From: Saccharomonospora cyanea NA-134
Lineage (GTDB): Bacteria; Actinomycetota; Actinomycetes; Mycobacteriales; Pseudonocardiaceae
Length of the DNA: 64,000 nt
Direction of reading: 5' to 3'
Assembly: GCF_000244975.1 (NCBI RefSeq)
Contig: NZ_CM001440.1
Location: 2,216,325-2,280,324 of the forward strand
Part shown: positions 36,463 through 45,018 of the stretch, piece by piece
How positions within the stretch are numbered: position 1 is the first letter of the stretch
Layout of the letters: every line of letters begins with the position of its first letter
Translations under genes and position numbers: made by a program
The notes under the pieces: model-generated
Seen by the model: only the letters and a program-made list of their open reading frames with translations
Database searches by the model: none
Told to the model about the DNA's origin: nothing

Positions 36463-37742
36463 ACCCTGACCGAGTGCATACGGACCTGGTCGATGTCGAG
36501 ATCCACACGCACCTCGTCCGTGTCGAACAGGCAGGCCGCATGTGGCGCGCGGTGGCCGACAGGCTGCGAGAGCTGTCCGACTCACTGCGTCACGAACTCG
36601 ACTGCCTTAGTCCACAATGGACTGACTCGACGGGGGAACGGTTCGTCGGTGAGGTCGTACGGCGCAAGACTCTGGTCGACGAGATGCTGTCACGGCTCGA
36701 CGAGCACCGGCCGTGGCGGGCGCTGGACGACCTCGCCAGGCAGCTGGAGCTGACCCACGCCAGGATGGTGGGTGGCGCCGGGTGGATGACCGCCACGGGG
36801 CAGCAGGAGACCACCGCCCGCCTCGCCGAGCTCGGCAGGTACTTCCAGGCCGCCTCCGATGCCGTGCTCGCCGCCGCTGGTGACGAGCCGCGACTCATGG
36901 CGACCACGGTAGACGGTGTCGGGGCAGGGAACCCGGCGCACGGGTGCTGTCCATCGACGACTCCCCTGGGGCCCACCCTCGCGGGAGCGCCCGCCGGCGT
37001 TCCGGCGCCTTCCGTGTTGCTCGACCCCGCCGGTGGCGCGGGGCTGCCGCCGGGCAGCGTCGCACTGCCGGGGCTCATCGCCGTTCCTCCCGGTGCGGCG
37101 GCCAGGGGAGGGCACGCTTCCCGCCCGGGGGCGCCCGGTTCCGCTGCGCCGGACCCGCGGTCGTCGGGCACGGCGGGGGTCCCGTTCGACGCGAGTGCGT
37201 ACGGCTCATCGGCGGGTTTCGGCGGCAGCGCCCCACCGGACTCGCGAGTCCCGGAACGGATCGAACAGGTCGCCGAACCCGTCCCGATCACCGAGTCGGA
37301 GGCCGTGCCGCAGGCCCCGCAGCCGCCCGAACGCATGAGCGGTGCAGGTGGCGCGAGTCCCTCGGTGGCGTCCGGCGCCGGTCGCATGTTCCCGCCCATG
37401 ATGATGCCGCCCATGATGCCGACGGCAGGCCGCGCGGGTGGTCGGCGGTCCGGCACCGCACAGCCACTGGACGGCGGCCGGCGACGGGTGGGGAAACCCA
37501 CCACGCCGGGTGTTCCCGCCCGGCTGCGGGGGCGTTCCGCCGTGGCGAACCCCACGGCGAGCGGCTACCGTCCGATCGCCATGGCCGATCCCAGGAGCAC
37601 CCCGGCAGCGTCCGCGGCCGAGGACGCGCTCGACCACGAGGTGTGGCAGGTGACGAACCCCGGCTCCGTGTCCCCGCTGAAGCCCGAAGCGGTCCAGCCC
37701 GACCAGGTGAGAGGATCACGTCGTCCGCGACCGCGGCATTAG
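36459..37742 (+). CDS. PPE/WXG-like ESX substrate with proline-rich C-terminus
   Basis: 427 residues. About 1-150 form a long helical bundle with a W at a turn (LSPQWTDSTGERFVGE), resembling a PPE or long WXG domain. About 155-427 are Pro/Gly/Ala/Ser-rich with a Met-Pro block (FPPMMMPPMMP near residue 310) and basic patches, probably disordered. It is coupled to the preceding small gene, giving the small-protein/PPE-like order seen in ESX loci. No catalytic motif seen. Confidence 0.65.
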   Translation: MNPDRVHTDLVDVEIHTHLVRVEQAGRMWRAVADRLRELSDSLRHELDCLSPQWTDSTGERFVGEVVRRKTLVDEMLSRLDEHRPWRALDDLARQLELTHARMVGGAGWMTATGQQETTARLAELGRYFQAASDAVLAAAGDEPRLMATTVDGVGAGNPAHGCCPSTTPLGPTLAGAPAGVPAPSVLLDPAGGAGLPPGSVALPGLIAVPPGAAARGGHASRPGAPGSAAPDPRSSGTAGVPFDASAYGSSAGFGGSAPPDSRVPERIEQVAEPVPITESEAVPQAPQPPERMSGAGGASPSVASGAGRMFPPMMMPPMMPTAGRAGGRRSGTAQPLDGGRRRVGKPTTPGVPARLRGRSAVANPTASGYRPIAMADPRSTPAASAAEDALDHEVWQVTNPGSVSPLKPEAVQPDQVRGSRRPRPRH

Positions 37743-37754
37743 ACCGCGGCGCGG
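37725..37754. terminator. Possible terminator hairpin spanning the PPE-like stop codon
   Basis: CCGCGaCCGCGG, loop cattaga, CCGCGGCGCGG: an 11-bp stem with one bulged A. The TAG stop codon of the preceding gene lies in the loop. No T tract follows; it is between convergent genes. Confidence 0.4.
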
Positions 37755-37782
37755 GCAGGAGATCCGTCGGCCGCAGCGGTGT

Positions 37783-38379
37783 TCAGCTCACTCGCAACAC
37801 GCTCACCGCGAAGTCGGACTCGTCGGTGAACGGATCGAGTTCCCAGGTGGAGAACCGGTGTTCGAGCCGCAGCCCGACCGTGGCGACGTCCTCGTCGAAC
37901 CGTGCGTAGGGGTAGGTGTCCTCGCGCCGGTAGCCGACCACGATCCGGCCGCCCGGCCGCACGCATGCGCTCAGTCGCCGCAGCACCGTGCGTTCGGACC
38001 CCGGGGCGAGGAAGACCATCACGTTGCCGGGCACCACGGCGAGGTCGAACGGTTCCTCCCCGAGCGAGGCCAGGTCGACGCTCGCCAGGTCACCGACCAC
38101 CCAGCGCGGCCCCGGATGATCGTGGGCGGCGGCCTCGATCAGGGCCGGATCGACGTCGACGCCGACCACGGTGTGCCCGCGTCGGTGGAGAGCCGCACCG
38201 ACCCGGCCGGGACCGCAGCCGGCGTCCAGGATCCGTGAGCCCGGCCGGACCATCGCGTCGATCAGGCGCGCTTCGCCTTCCAGGTCGGCGCCCTCACGGG
38301 CCATGGTCCGGAAGCGTTCGATGTACCACTCGGAGTGGCCTGGCCTGGTGTCGGTGAACCATCGAGGTCGATCCGTCAT
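37783..38379 (-). CDS. Class I SAM-dependent methyltransferase
   Basis: 198 residues from ATG 38379. SAM-binding motif I is ILDAGCGPGRVG, followed by VVGVDVDPALI (acidic end of strand 2), WVVGDLAS and FDLAVVPGNVMVFLAP (motif IV region). The first 45 residues look like a substrate cap (HSEWYIERFRTMA). Small stand-alone enzyme, divergent from cysteine dioxygenase; substrate unknown. Confidence 0.85.
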   Translation of the reverse strand: MTDRPRWFTDTRPGHSEWYIERFRTMAREGADLEGEARLIDAMVRPGSRILDAGCGPGRVGAALHRRGHTVVGVDVDPALIEAAAHDHPGPRWVVGDLASVDLASLGEEPFDLAVVPGNVMVFLAPGSERTVLRRLSACVRPGGRIVVGYRREDTYPYARFDEDVATVGLRLEHRFSTWELDPFTDESDFAVSVLRVS

Positions 38380-38530
38380 GACCCCATCCTGCCTGACCAC
38401 CACCCGGTGTCCGCTCCGGTCCTTTCGGCGAGCCGGATCTTTCGTCCCCGCTCCGTATTGGCCATGCTCGGGGAGATCGACCTGTCGTCGTCGGCGATCC
38501 CGGCGGCGGTGAGGAGGGAGAGAAGACCAT

Positions 38531-39091
38531 ATGACCACGCAGACGAGCGAGCCGCTGACCACCGAGTTCGCCGGCCTCGTCGCCTCGGTGCGCCAGGCCG
38601 TCCGAGGCGAGACCGACGCGTCCGTGGCCGCCCGCCGCGTCGGTGGACTGCTGTCCGAACGGTTGTCGGCGGGCCTGCCGCTGCCCGGCCACCTGCGCGA
38701 ACACGATCCGGACCACTACACCCAGCACATCGTGCACGTGGAGCCGGACGGCGCGTTCTCGATCGTCGCGCTCGTGTGGCTGCCCGGCCAGGCCACTCCC
38801 GTCCACGACCACGTCTCGTGGTGTGTCACGGGAGTGGTCGAGGGGCAGGAGACCGAGGAGGTCTACGAGATCCGCGAGGTGGCAGGGCAGCCGCGCCTCG
38901 TGCGCACCGGCGAGTCGGTCAACGTGGCCGGGGCCGTGTCGGCGCTGGACCCGCCCGGCGACATCCACCGCGTCCGCAACAGCTGTGACGAGAAGGCCGT
39001 GTCACTGCACATCTACGGCGCGGACATCCGCAGGCTCGGCAGCAGCATCCGCCGCACCTACGACCTGCCGGTGGCCGGTGGGGCAGGATGA
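38531..39091 (+). CDS. Cysteine dioxygenase (type I cupin)
   Basis: 186 residues. Oxidises L-cysteine to cysteine sulfinate with O2 and Fe(II). The metal facial triad is H92 and H94 (TPVHDHVSW) with H146 (GDIHRVRN). SLHIYGAD (H160, Y162) matches the conserved His/Tyr pair of cysteine dioxygenases. GGAGGGAGAGAAG precedes ATG 38531. Single-gene unit; a thiol dioxygenase with another small thiol such as mercaptopropionate is the main alternative. Confidence 0.88.
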   Translation: MTTQTSEPLTTEFAGLVASVRQAVRGETDASVAARRVGGLLSERLSAGLPLPGHLREHDPDHYTQHIVHVEPDGAFSIVALVWLPGQATPVHDHVSWCVTGVVEGQETEEVYEIREVAGQPRLVRTGESVNVAGAVSALDPPGDIHRVRNSCDEKAVSLHIYGADIRRLGSSIRRTYDLPVAGGAG

Positions 39092-39110
39092 GCACCTGGC
39101 CGCGCCGTCG

Positions 39111-40373
39111 TCATTCGGTCGACACGTCCAGTACCGCCGTGGTGTCGGTCGACGCGGCCACGGAGAAGACGACGGTCGACCCCTCCCCACCGAACCGTCC
39201 GGTGCCGGACCCGGTGAGCCTGATCAGGCCGCTGCCGCTGCTGATCCACACCGTCCTGTCGCTGACGGCGACCGTGAAGCGAGTCCCGTTCACGGTGACG
39301 TCCACGGGCGCGGACACCTCGATCTGGCACGTGCCGTCCTCGCAGGCGTCGACGTCGGTGCCGTTCTCCGCGGCGGGCAGGGTGGTCGTGGACGCCGACG
39401 CCGGAGCCTCGGGAGGTTCGCAGTGTGGCGCGAGGTCGTAGGCGGCGGACAGCGCGGGATCCCGGCGGGCGACGCCGGGCAGGTCCGGGTCGCGGGGCGC
39501 GATCGCCGCGACCGTGTCGGCTACCTCCCGCGTTCTCGCACGAAGTTCCTCGACCGAGAGGTCGTAGTAGTCGAGCGGTGATGCCGCGTGCGGGAGCGAC
39601 TCCCGGGCCTCGCGCAACGCCGAAAGCAGACGGGACCGGTAGGCGTCCGCGACGGGAACCCCGGTGTCGCGTAGCCCGGCCACGGGCTCCACGAGGACTT
39701 CCACCCTGCCGGGCACGGAGCTGAGGTACGACGCCAGGTCCGACTGTTCGAACGGGGCGAACCGCGGGTGCTCGAACAGTTCGTCGCCCGGTCCCGGCAT
39801 CGTCGTGACGGAGGTGTGTGTCCGGCACATCGTGTCCGCCCAGAGCACCAGGTCGCGGGTCGCGAGGGTGGACATCGCCGGTGGCCGCTCCAGCGGCGCG
39901 CAGCCGGGAGCGAGATGCACCGACGGCGCGAGCTCCTTCGACCGTTCGGCGAGCGCCGCGACCCTCGGCTCCTGGAGCCCGAGCCCCTCGACGAGCTCGG
40001 TGACGCGGGACTCCTCGGGCGAGTCGGGGGAGTTACCGTCACCGTCCGCGGAAAGCTCGTCCCGCAGGCGTTCGAGGTCGCGCACCAGCGCGGCGACGTA
40101 GTCGTCGGCCTGCCGGACGCCCGAGTCCTCGAGGGCGGAGAACTCTGCCAGTACACCGGACACTTCGGACTCCACCTGCATGGCGTAGTACGGCGAGTCG
40201 GCATGCGAGCGGAGACCGTCGAGGGTCTTCGCCTGTGTGCACACGGTCTCCGCCCAGGAGACGAGCGCCCTGTCCGGTCGGGGTTTCTCCGGATGTTGCC
40301 GGGGTGCCTCCCCGGTTGCGCACCCCGCTACCAGGACGACACAGACGAAGGCGACAGCCGGGTGAATGCGCAT
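39111..40373 (-). CDS. Lipoprotein with internally duplicated domain and C-terminal beta domain
   Basis: 420 residues. Lipobox VLVAGC, lipidated C18. Residues 36-162 and 174-322 are diverged copies of one domain: both begin L-V-x-W-A-(E/D)-T-x-C (C45, C183), share a helix (GVRQADDYVAALVRDLERLR versus GVPVADAYRSRLLSALREAR) and end in LAPGC / LAPHC (C158, C318), suggesting one disulfide per repeat. A strand-rich C-terminal domain (344-420) has its own Cys pair (C344, C349). No family recognised. Surface-exposed, function unknown. Confidence 0.7.
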   Translation of the reverse strand: MRIHPAVAFVCVVLVAGCATGEAPRQHPEKPRPDRALVSWAETVCTQAKTLDGLRSHADSPYYAMQVESEVSGVLAEFSALEDSGVRQADDYVAALVRDLERLRDELSADGDGNSPDSPEESRVTELVEGLGLQEPRVAALAERSKELAPSVHLAPGCAPLERPPAMSTLATRDLVLWADTMCRTHTSVTTMPGPGDELFEHPRFAPFEQSDLASYLSSVPGRVEVLVEPVAGLRDTGVPVADAYRSRLLSALREARESLPHAASPLDYYDLSVEELRARTREVADTVAAIAPRDPDLPGVARRDPALSAAYDLAPHCEPPEAPASASTTTLPAAENGTDVDACEDGTCQIEVSAPVDVTVNGTRFTVAVSDRTVWISSGSGLIRLTGSGTGRFGGEGSTVVFSVAASTDTTAVLDVSTE

Positions 40374-40498
40374 CGAACCAGTCCTTCCGCTCAGCCGACC
40401 GGACGACGGTAACCATCCGGACCGTGCGGGCGCGCGCTCGTGACAGCAACCGGACACGGCATCCGGTCCGAACCCGGGGCTGTGCGGCAAAAGGCGTC

Positions 40499-40540
40499 GC
40501 CGTCGCCGGCGCCCGGTGGGATGTGGCGTCCGGCGACGGC
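40499..40540 (-). terminator. Intrinsic terminator of the eight-gene catabolic operon
   Basis: Perfect 11-base inverted repeat (GCCGTCGCCGG / CCGGCGACGGC), 6 bp beyond the stop of the last gene (minus strand). A TTTT tract follows on the minus strand a few bases after the stem. Confidence 0.75.
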
Positions 40541-40546
40541 TCCTGC

Positions 40547-41581
40547 TCACCGGGTCTCGGTGGTCTTGCGCAGACCGTCCGGGCGGTCGGGGTCCAGGCC
40601 ACGCTCGACGGCGAGCCGCCACGCGAGCTGCTGCAGCGGCAACACCTCCAGCACCGGCGCCAGGTCCTCACTCAGCGCGGGGACGAGGAGGTCGTGCTCG
40701 GCCTCCGGTCCGGTCCGCAACACCTCGGCACCTCGGGTCGTGAGCTGGTCGAGCACCTCGGACATCGCCCGGCCACCCGGCCCGGTTCCGCAGACGGCGA
40801 GCACGGCGGTACCGGATCCGACCGCCGCGATCGGCCCGTGCAGCAGGTCGGCGCCGCTGTAGTAGCGGGTGAGGAGGTAGCTGGTCTCGGCCAGTTTCAA
40901 CCCCGCCTCGGCGGCTGTCGCCAGCGAGTAGCCACGCGCGGTGGTGACGACGCGCTCGGCGAACCGCAACCGTGACGCCACCGCGTCCACCCGCTGGACG
41001 CCTGCGTCGAGGCAGCGCTGCGCCAACTCGCCGAGCTCGTCCGCGTCCGGCGGTTCCGGGGTGTCGCGGATCTCCCGCACCAGCAGGTACAGCGCGAGCA
41101 GGCTCGCCGTGTACGTCTTGGTGGCGGCCACCGCGCGCTCCGGTCCGGCACCGATGTCCAGCGTGTGCTCGGCGACCGCTCCCAGGGGGGAGTCCGGGGT
41201 GTTGGTCACGGCCACCGTCAGCGCGCCCCGGCTGCGGGCGGACTCGGTCACCTCGACCAGGTCCGGTGAGCCACCGCTCTGACTGACCGTGACGAGCAGC
41301 ACGTCGCGCAGGTCCGGCTCAGCCCCGTACAGCGTGGTGGTCGACGGTGACACCGACCCGGCGGGCAGCCCGAGTGCGACCTCCACCAGGTACTTCCCGT
41401 AGAGGGCGGCGTGGTCGCTCGAACCGCGTGCGGCGAACAGCACGAATCTCGGCCGGAATCGCCGGACGTGGTCGGCGGTCCGGCGGAGAGCCGCCCGGTC
41501 GCGCACCAGGTCGGCCAGGACCTTCGGCTGCTCGGCGATCTCCTGCGCCATCCACGCGCCGAGCTCGGTCTGTGTCGTCAT
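40547..41581 (-). CDS. SIS-domain sugar isomerase / deaminase / deglycase
   Basis: 344 residues with two SIS (phosphosugar-binding) domains: FVLFAARGSSDHAALYGKY and LLVTVSQSGGSPDLVEV in the first, AETSYLLTRYYSGADLLHGPIAAV in the second, where the HGPIA motif is shared with the GlmS isomerase half. The N-terminal EIAEQPKVLADLV also matches GlmS-type proteins. There is no glutaminase domain, so it does not make glucosamine-6-P from glutamine. Relatives include NagB-II, AgaS and the fructosamine-6-P deglycases FrlB/FraB. ATG overlaps the amidohydrolase stop. With a PfkB kinase in the same operon, a deglycase or deaminase role on a phosphorylated amino-sugar conjugate is plausible. Confidence 0.8.
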   Translation of the reverse strand: MTTQTELGAWMAQEIAEQPKVLADLVRDRAALRRTADHVRRFRPRFVLFAARGSSDHAALYGKYLVEVALGLPAGSVSPSTTTLYGAEPDLRDVLLVTVSQSGGSPDLVEVTESARSRGALTVAVTNTPDSPLGAVAEHTLDIGAGPERAVAATKTYTASLLALYLLVREIRDTPEPPDADELGELAQRCLDAGVQRVDAVASRLRFAERVVTTARGYSLATAAEAGLKLAETSYLLTRYYSGADLLHGPIAAVGSGTAVLAVCGTGPGGRAMSEVLDQLTTRGAEVLRTGPEAEHDLLVPALSEDLAPVLEVLPLQQLAWRLAVERGLDPDRPDGLRKTTETR

Positions 41582-42558
41582 GAGTGTCCTTGTCGGGGGA
41601 GTCGGAGCAGGCGGGCGGCGTTGCCCCCGAAGACCTTCGCGAGGTCCGCTTCGGGCATGCCCATCTCGTGGCAGACCCGCAGCTGGTCGGCGAGGTAGCG
41701 GTAGCAGTAGCCGCGCGGGAACCACGACGAGTCGCTGCCGAACACGATCCGGTCCGGCCCGATCGTCTCGTAACAACGCCGGAACAGATCCTCCAGCGTC
41801 AGCTTGTACGGCATCCAGCGAACCCACTGGTTGGAGCCGGACGTGTCCACGTGAACGTTGGGACACGCCCAGGCGAGGAACAGCACCTGCTGTACGTGCT
41901 GAACCCCGAAGTGCGGGATCACGAACGGGATTCCGGGGAACCGTTTGGCGACCGGTTCCAGCCACGCGGGCTCGATGTGCGCGTTGTGCGCGATACCACC
42001 GCTCGAACCACAGTGTCCGAAGTGGATGAGCACGGGAATGCCGTGTTCGGCCGCGACCCGCCACACCTCCTCGGCGGCCGGATCGTCGATCCGGTGCGGC
42101 AGCAGGGGAGCGAACAGCTTCAGACCACGCAAGCCGAGTTCGGTGATCGAGCGCCGAAGCCGCTCCGCTGCTCCCGGTTCGGTCAGGTCGCGCAGGTTCG
42201 CCATGCCGGAGAAGCGCTGCGGGTTCCTGGCCACGAGCTCGGCGACCCGGTCGTCACCGCACCCGGTGACGAACGTGGCGTGAGCGATGCCGTACCGGTC
42301 GAGTTCGCCGAGCCAGAGGTCGGCCTCCTCCTGCCAGGTGCGCTCACCCGAAGGTTGCGGGTCGGGGAAGTCCCACGCGCGCCGCCAGCGAGCCGACTGC
42401 GCGGCCACGAGTTCCCCGCGTCGGCGCTGTGCTTCCTCGTCGTGGTCGGAGCAGGTGAACTGACCGCCGGAGAGGTCCCGGGTCGCCGGATCGTGCTCGA
42501 TGCGGAAGTGCAGGTGGAAGTCGATCACCTCGATCCCCTGCACGGTGGGGACGGTCAC
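41578..42558 (-). CDS. Amidohydrolase_2 family metal-dependent hydrolase
   Basis: 326 residues from GTG 42558. VIDFHLHFRIEHD gives the HxH; later His residues are in VLIHFGHCG and VIPHFGVQH, and the metal or catalytic Asp is in FGSDSSWFPRGY, the arrangement of ACMSD-type TIM barrels. Family reactions include decarboxylation and lactone or amide hydrolysis. It is translationally coupled (GTGA) to the PfkB kinase upstream and overlaps the SIS gene downstream. Substrate unknown; it should act on an intermediate of this operon's pathway. Confidence 0.8.
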   Translation of the reverse strand: MTVPTVQGIEVIDFHLHFRIEHDPATRDLSGGQFTCSDHDEEAQRRRGELVAAQSARWRRAWDFPDPQPSGERTWQEEADLWLGELDRYGIAHATFVTGCGDDRVAELVARNPQRFSGMANLRDLTEPGAAERLRRSITELGLRGLKLFAPLLPHRIDDPAAEEVWRVAAEHGIPVLIHFGHCGSSGGIAHNAHIEPAWLEPVAKRFPGIPFVIPHFGVQHVQQVLFLAWACPNVHVDTSGSNQWVRWMPYKLTLEDLFRRCYETIGPDRIVFGSDSSWFPRGYCYRYLADQLRVCHEMGMPEADLAKVFGGNAARLLRLPRQGHS

Positions 42559-43529
42559 CGTGACACCACCTCGTCGCGTTGCTCGGGCAGGACGTCGGCG
42601 GGCGAGAACCGGCGGTCGTGCGAGGGACGACTGATCACGGTGGCCGCGACCCGGACTCCGTAGCCCACCGCCTCGACGGTGGACGAGCCGTCGGCGAGCC
42701 GATGCAGCAGGCCCGCGTTGAACGCGTCACCGGCACCGGTGGAGTCCTGAACCCGAACCCGCGGTGTCGGGCATTCGGTGACCGAACCGTCCGGGGTGAC
42801 CACCAGCGCGCCCCGGGCGCCGCACTTGGCGACCACCGTCGTCCCGCTGCTCTCGGCCACCGTACGCGCAGCGGAGTCCACATCGGACTTCTCGGCCAGT
42901 GCGCACACCTCGTCGGCGTTCGGCAGGAAGACGTCCACGAGTTCCAGCAGGCGCAGCACCTCGGTGCGGGTTCCCGCCGACCAGTTGCCGGGGTCCCACC
43001 CCGTGTCCAGCGCGGTGCGCGCCCCGGCCCGGCGTGCCGAGGAGAACAGCTCCCGTGCTCGCTCGCCCCGCATGACGGGAAGGAGGAAGTAGCCCGACAG
43101 CAGTAGAAACCGGGTGGCCAACGCCTCCGCGGGCACGGCGGAGGCGTCCATGTCGGCCAGCGCGCCGAGCGCGGACAGGAACGCGCGGTCGTGTCCGGGA
43201 GCCTCGGCCGCGACCGTCACCGAGGTCGACTCGCCGGGCGCGCGGACCAGGTGGGTGTGCAGGCCGGGGAGGTTCAGTTCCTCGTCGAGCAGGCGGGCCG
43301 TGCCGTCGTCGCCGACACGCCCGACCAGCACGGTGCTGCGCCCGAGGTTGGCCAGGGTGACGGCGGTGTTGGCCGCGGACCCACCGGGCCGCACGGCGAT
43401 CGAGGGAACGATCCGCTCCGTGCCGGGCGGTGGGAGTTCGGCCACCCCGGCCACGACGACGTCGAGGTTGACGTTGCCGACGACGGTGATGCGATCTGCG
43501 CGAGGGCCTTCCGGCACGGCCGGGGTCAC
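42555..43529 (-). CDS. PfkB-family (ribokinase-like) carbohydrate kinase
   Basis: 324 residues from GTG 43529. PfkB signature 1 region RPGGSAANTAVTLANLG, and signature 2 DSTGAGDAFNAGLL with the catalytic Asp of GAGD. Phosphorylates a sugar or sugar conjugate; close relatives in function include ribokinase, KDG kinase and fructosamine kinase FrlD. It overlaps the lyase gene upstream and the amidohydrolase downstream, so equal expression is expected. Confidence 0.88.
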   Translation of the reverse strand: MTPAVPEGPRADRITVVGNVNLDVVVAGVAELPPPGTERIVPSIAVRPGGSAANTAVTLANLGRSTVLVGRVGDDGTARLLDEELNLPGLHTHLVRAPGESTSVTVAAEAPGHDRAFLSALGALADMDASAVPAEALATRFLLLSGYFLLPVMRGERARELFSSARRAGARTALDTGWDPGNWSAGTRTEVLRLLELVDVFLPNADEVCALAEKSDVDSAARTVAESSGTTVVAKCGARGALVVTPDGSVTECPTPRVRVQDSTGAGDAFNAGLLHRLADGSSTVEAVGYGVRVAATVISRPSHDRRFSPADVLPEQRDEVVSR

Positions 43530-44989
43530 CTCCGATCCCCGGCGAGCACGGCGTCGACCGCGGAGGTCAGCGCGTCCTCGGCCCGTCGCAACTCGGTCCG
43601 GCGGGAGTCGAACTCGGTCGTGAGCGTGCCCGCGCGCTCGGTGACCCGCTGCGCCGTGCGCCGCACCGCCTCCGTTCCCGGACCACCCGGCTGCGGCCGG
43701 TCCAGCACCTGCTGCGGACGCAACCCGGCGGCGAGCGCGGCCTCCACGACGGCGTCGTCGGCCTCACCCAGGCCGGCCTCGGTGATCGCCTTCGCCACCA
43801 GCTCCGTGGTCCATTCCGCGGGAGGCGCCTGACGCACGAGCGCGCCGACGACGGAGTGCGCGCCGCGCCAGGGTACGCCCGCCGCGGCGAGCGCTTCGGC
43901 GACGGCCGTCGTGGTGGCGCCCGTGGCCACCACCTCCTCCGGTGCGGGTGGCTCCAGGGGCGTGATCTCCGTCAGCAGGCCGTGCATCAGGGTGAGGAAG
44001 CGCACCGCCCGGTCCCCGGCCCGCCACAGGTGCTGCTGCACGTCGGTGGTGGCGTTGTTCGAGTCCTCGTACCAGGCCGCCCCGACGTTGTTCACCGTCG
44101 CGGCGAGGTCGGCCGCCGCGGCACCTGCCATCGAGCACATGTGCTCGAGCACCACCGGGTTCTTCTTCTGCGGCATGATGCTGGAGCCCTGGCAGTAGGA
44201 GTCGGGCGTGACGATCCAGCGGAACGTCATCCAGTCCAGCATGGTGCGGGCCATCCGGGCCCCGCTCGCCAGGATGCGGGCCTGTACCGCGGCGGTCCGC
44301 ACGAGGTGCTCGGCGCCCGCCACCGCCTCGTAGGACGAGGTGAAGGTCTCCCGGAACCCGAGCAGCTCCGTGAGCCGGTCGGGCGCGATCGGCAGGTCGG
44401 TGCCCGCGAACGCGCACGACCCGAGGGGCGAGACGTTGAGTTCGTCGTAGACGGACAGCAGCTCGCCGGCCTGGCTGAGCAGCGCTTCGGCGTACCCCGC
44501 CAGTACGTGGCCCAGGGTGGTCGGCTGTGCGGGCCTGCGGTGGGTGTATCCGACGATGAGCACGTCCGCGTGCCGGTCCGCCTGCGCCGCGGCGACCTCG
44601 GCGGCCGCGCACGCCAGGCGTGCCTGTTCGAGCACGTTCTCGCGCAGCACCATGCGGAAGACCCCGGCGTCGAGGTCGTTGCGGGAGCGGGCGAGTTGCA
44701 CGTCCAGTTCGGAGCGCTGGACGCCCGCGGCCTCGGCGAGCCGCTGCTCGACGAGGTAGTAGACGTCCTCGACGCTGCCGTCGAACACGAGCCGGTCGTC
44801 GGGGGCCGAGAGGAGTTCGCGCAACCCGCCGAGCAGTGCCCGAGCGCGCTCTCCGGGCAGCAGACCCTGCTCGGCGAGCATCACGACGTGCGCGAGGCTG
44901 GCCTGCAGCATGGGGCGGTAGAGCTGGGGCGCCGACTCCTCGAACGCGACCCTGAGGTGGTTCTGCCAGTACGTGGACAGCTTCGGCAT
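43526..44989 (-). CDS. Argininosuccinate lyase-like C-N lyase (aspartase/fumarase superfamily)
   Basis: 487 residues. Superfamily blocks: LARSRNDLDAGVFR (C1-like), GYTHRRPAQPTTLGH (catalytic His block) and GSSIMPQKKNPVVLEH (signature loop with catalytic Ser). These resemble ArgH, but ArgH has RSRNDQ with Gln, here Leu. No argG or other arginine gene is near, and the gene lies in a sugar-transport operon, so housekeeping ArgH is unlikely. The superfamily eliminates fumarate from N-succinyl compounds; EDDS lyase is another member. ATG 44989 is chosen over a TTG 27 bases upstream because GGAGAAAG precedes it. Confidence 0.82.
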   Translation of the reverse strand: MPKLSTYWQNHLRVAFEESAPQLYRPMLQASLAHVVMLAEQGLLPGERARALLGGLRELLSAPDDRLVFDGSVEDVYYLVEQRLAEAAGVQRSELDVQLARSRNDLDAGVFRMVLRENVLEQARLACAAAEVAAAQADRHADVLIVGYTHRRPAQPTTLGHVLAGYAEALLSQAGELLSVYDELNVSPLGSCAFAGTDLPIAPDRLTELLGFRETFTSSYEAVAGAEHLVRTAAVQARILASGARMARTMLDWMTFRWIVTPDSYCQGSSIMPQKKNPVVLEHMCSMAGAAAADLAATVNNVGAAWYEDSNNATTDVQQHLWRAGDRAVRFLTLMHGLLTEITPLEPPAPEEVVATGATTTAVAEALAAAGVPWRGAHSVVGALVRQAPPAEWTTELVAKAITEAGLGEADDAVVEAALAAGLRPQQVLDRPQPGGPGTEAVRRTAQRVTERAGTLTTEFDSRRTELRRAEDALTSAVDAVLAGDRR

Positions 44990-45018
44990 GAGACAACTTT
45001 CTCCGTTGTGGCGCAAGG

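Noticed and set aside
40547-41581. Annotation as GlmS
   Set aside because: The N-terminal glutaminase domain is missing entirely; only the SIS isomerase half is present.
43526-44989. Annotation as housekeeping argininosuccinate lyase (argH)
   Set aside because: No arginine genes nearby, a changed residue in the RSRNDQ block and placement in a transport/sugar operon argue for a different substrate.
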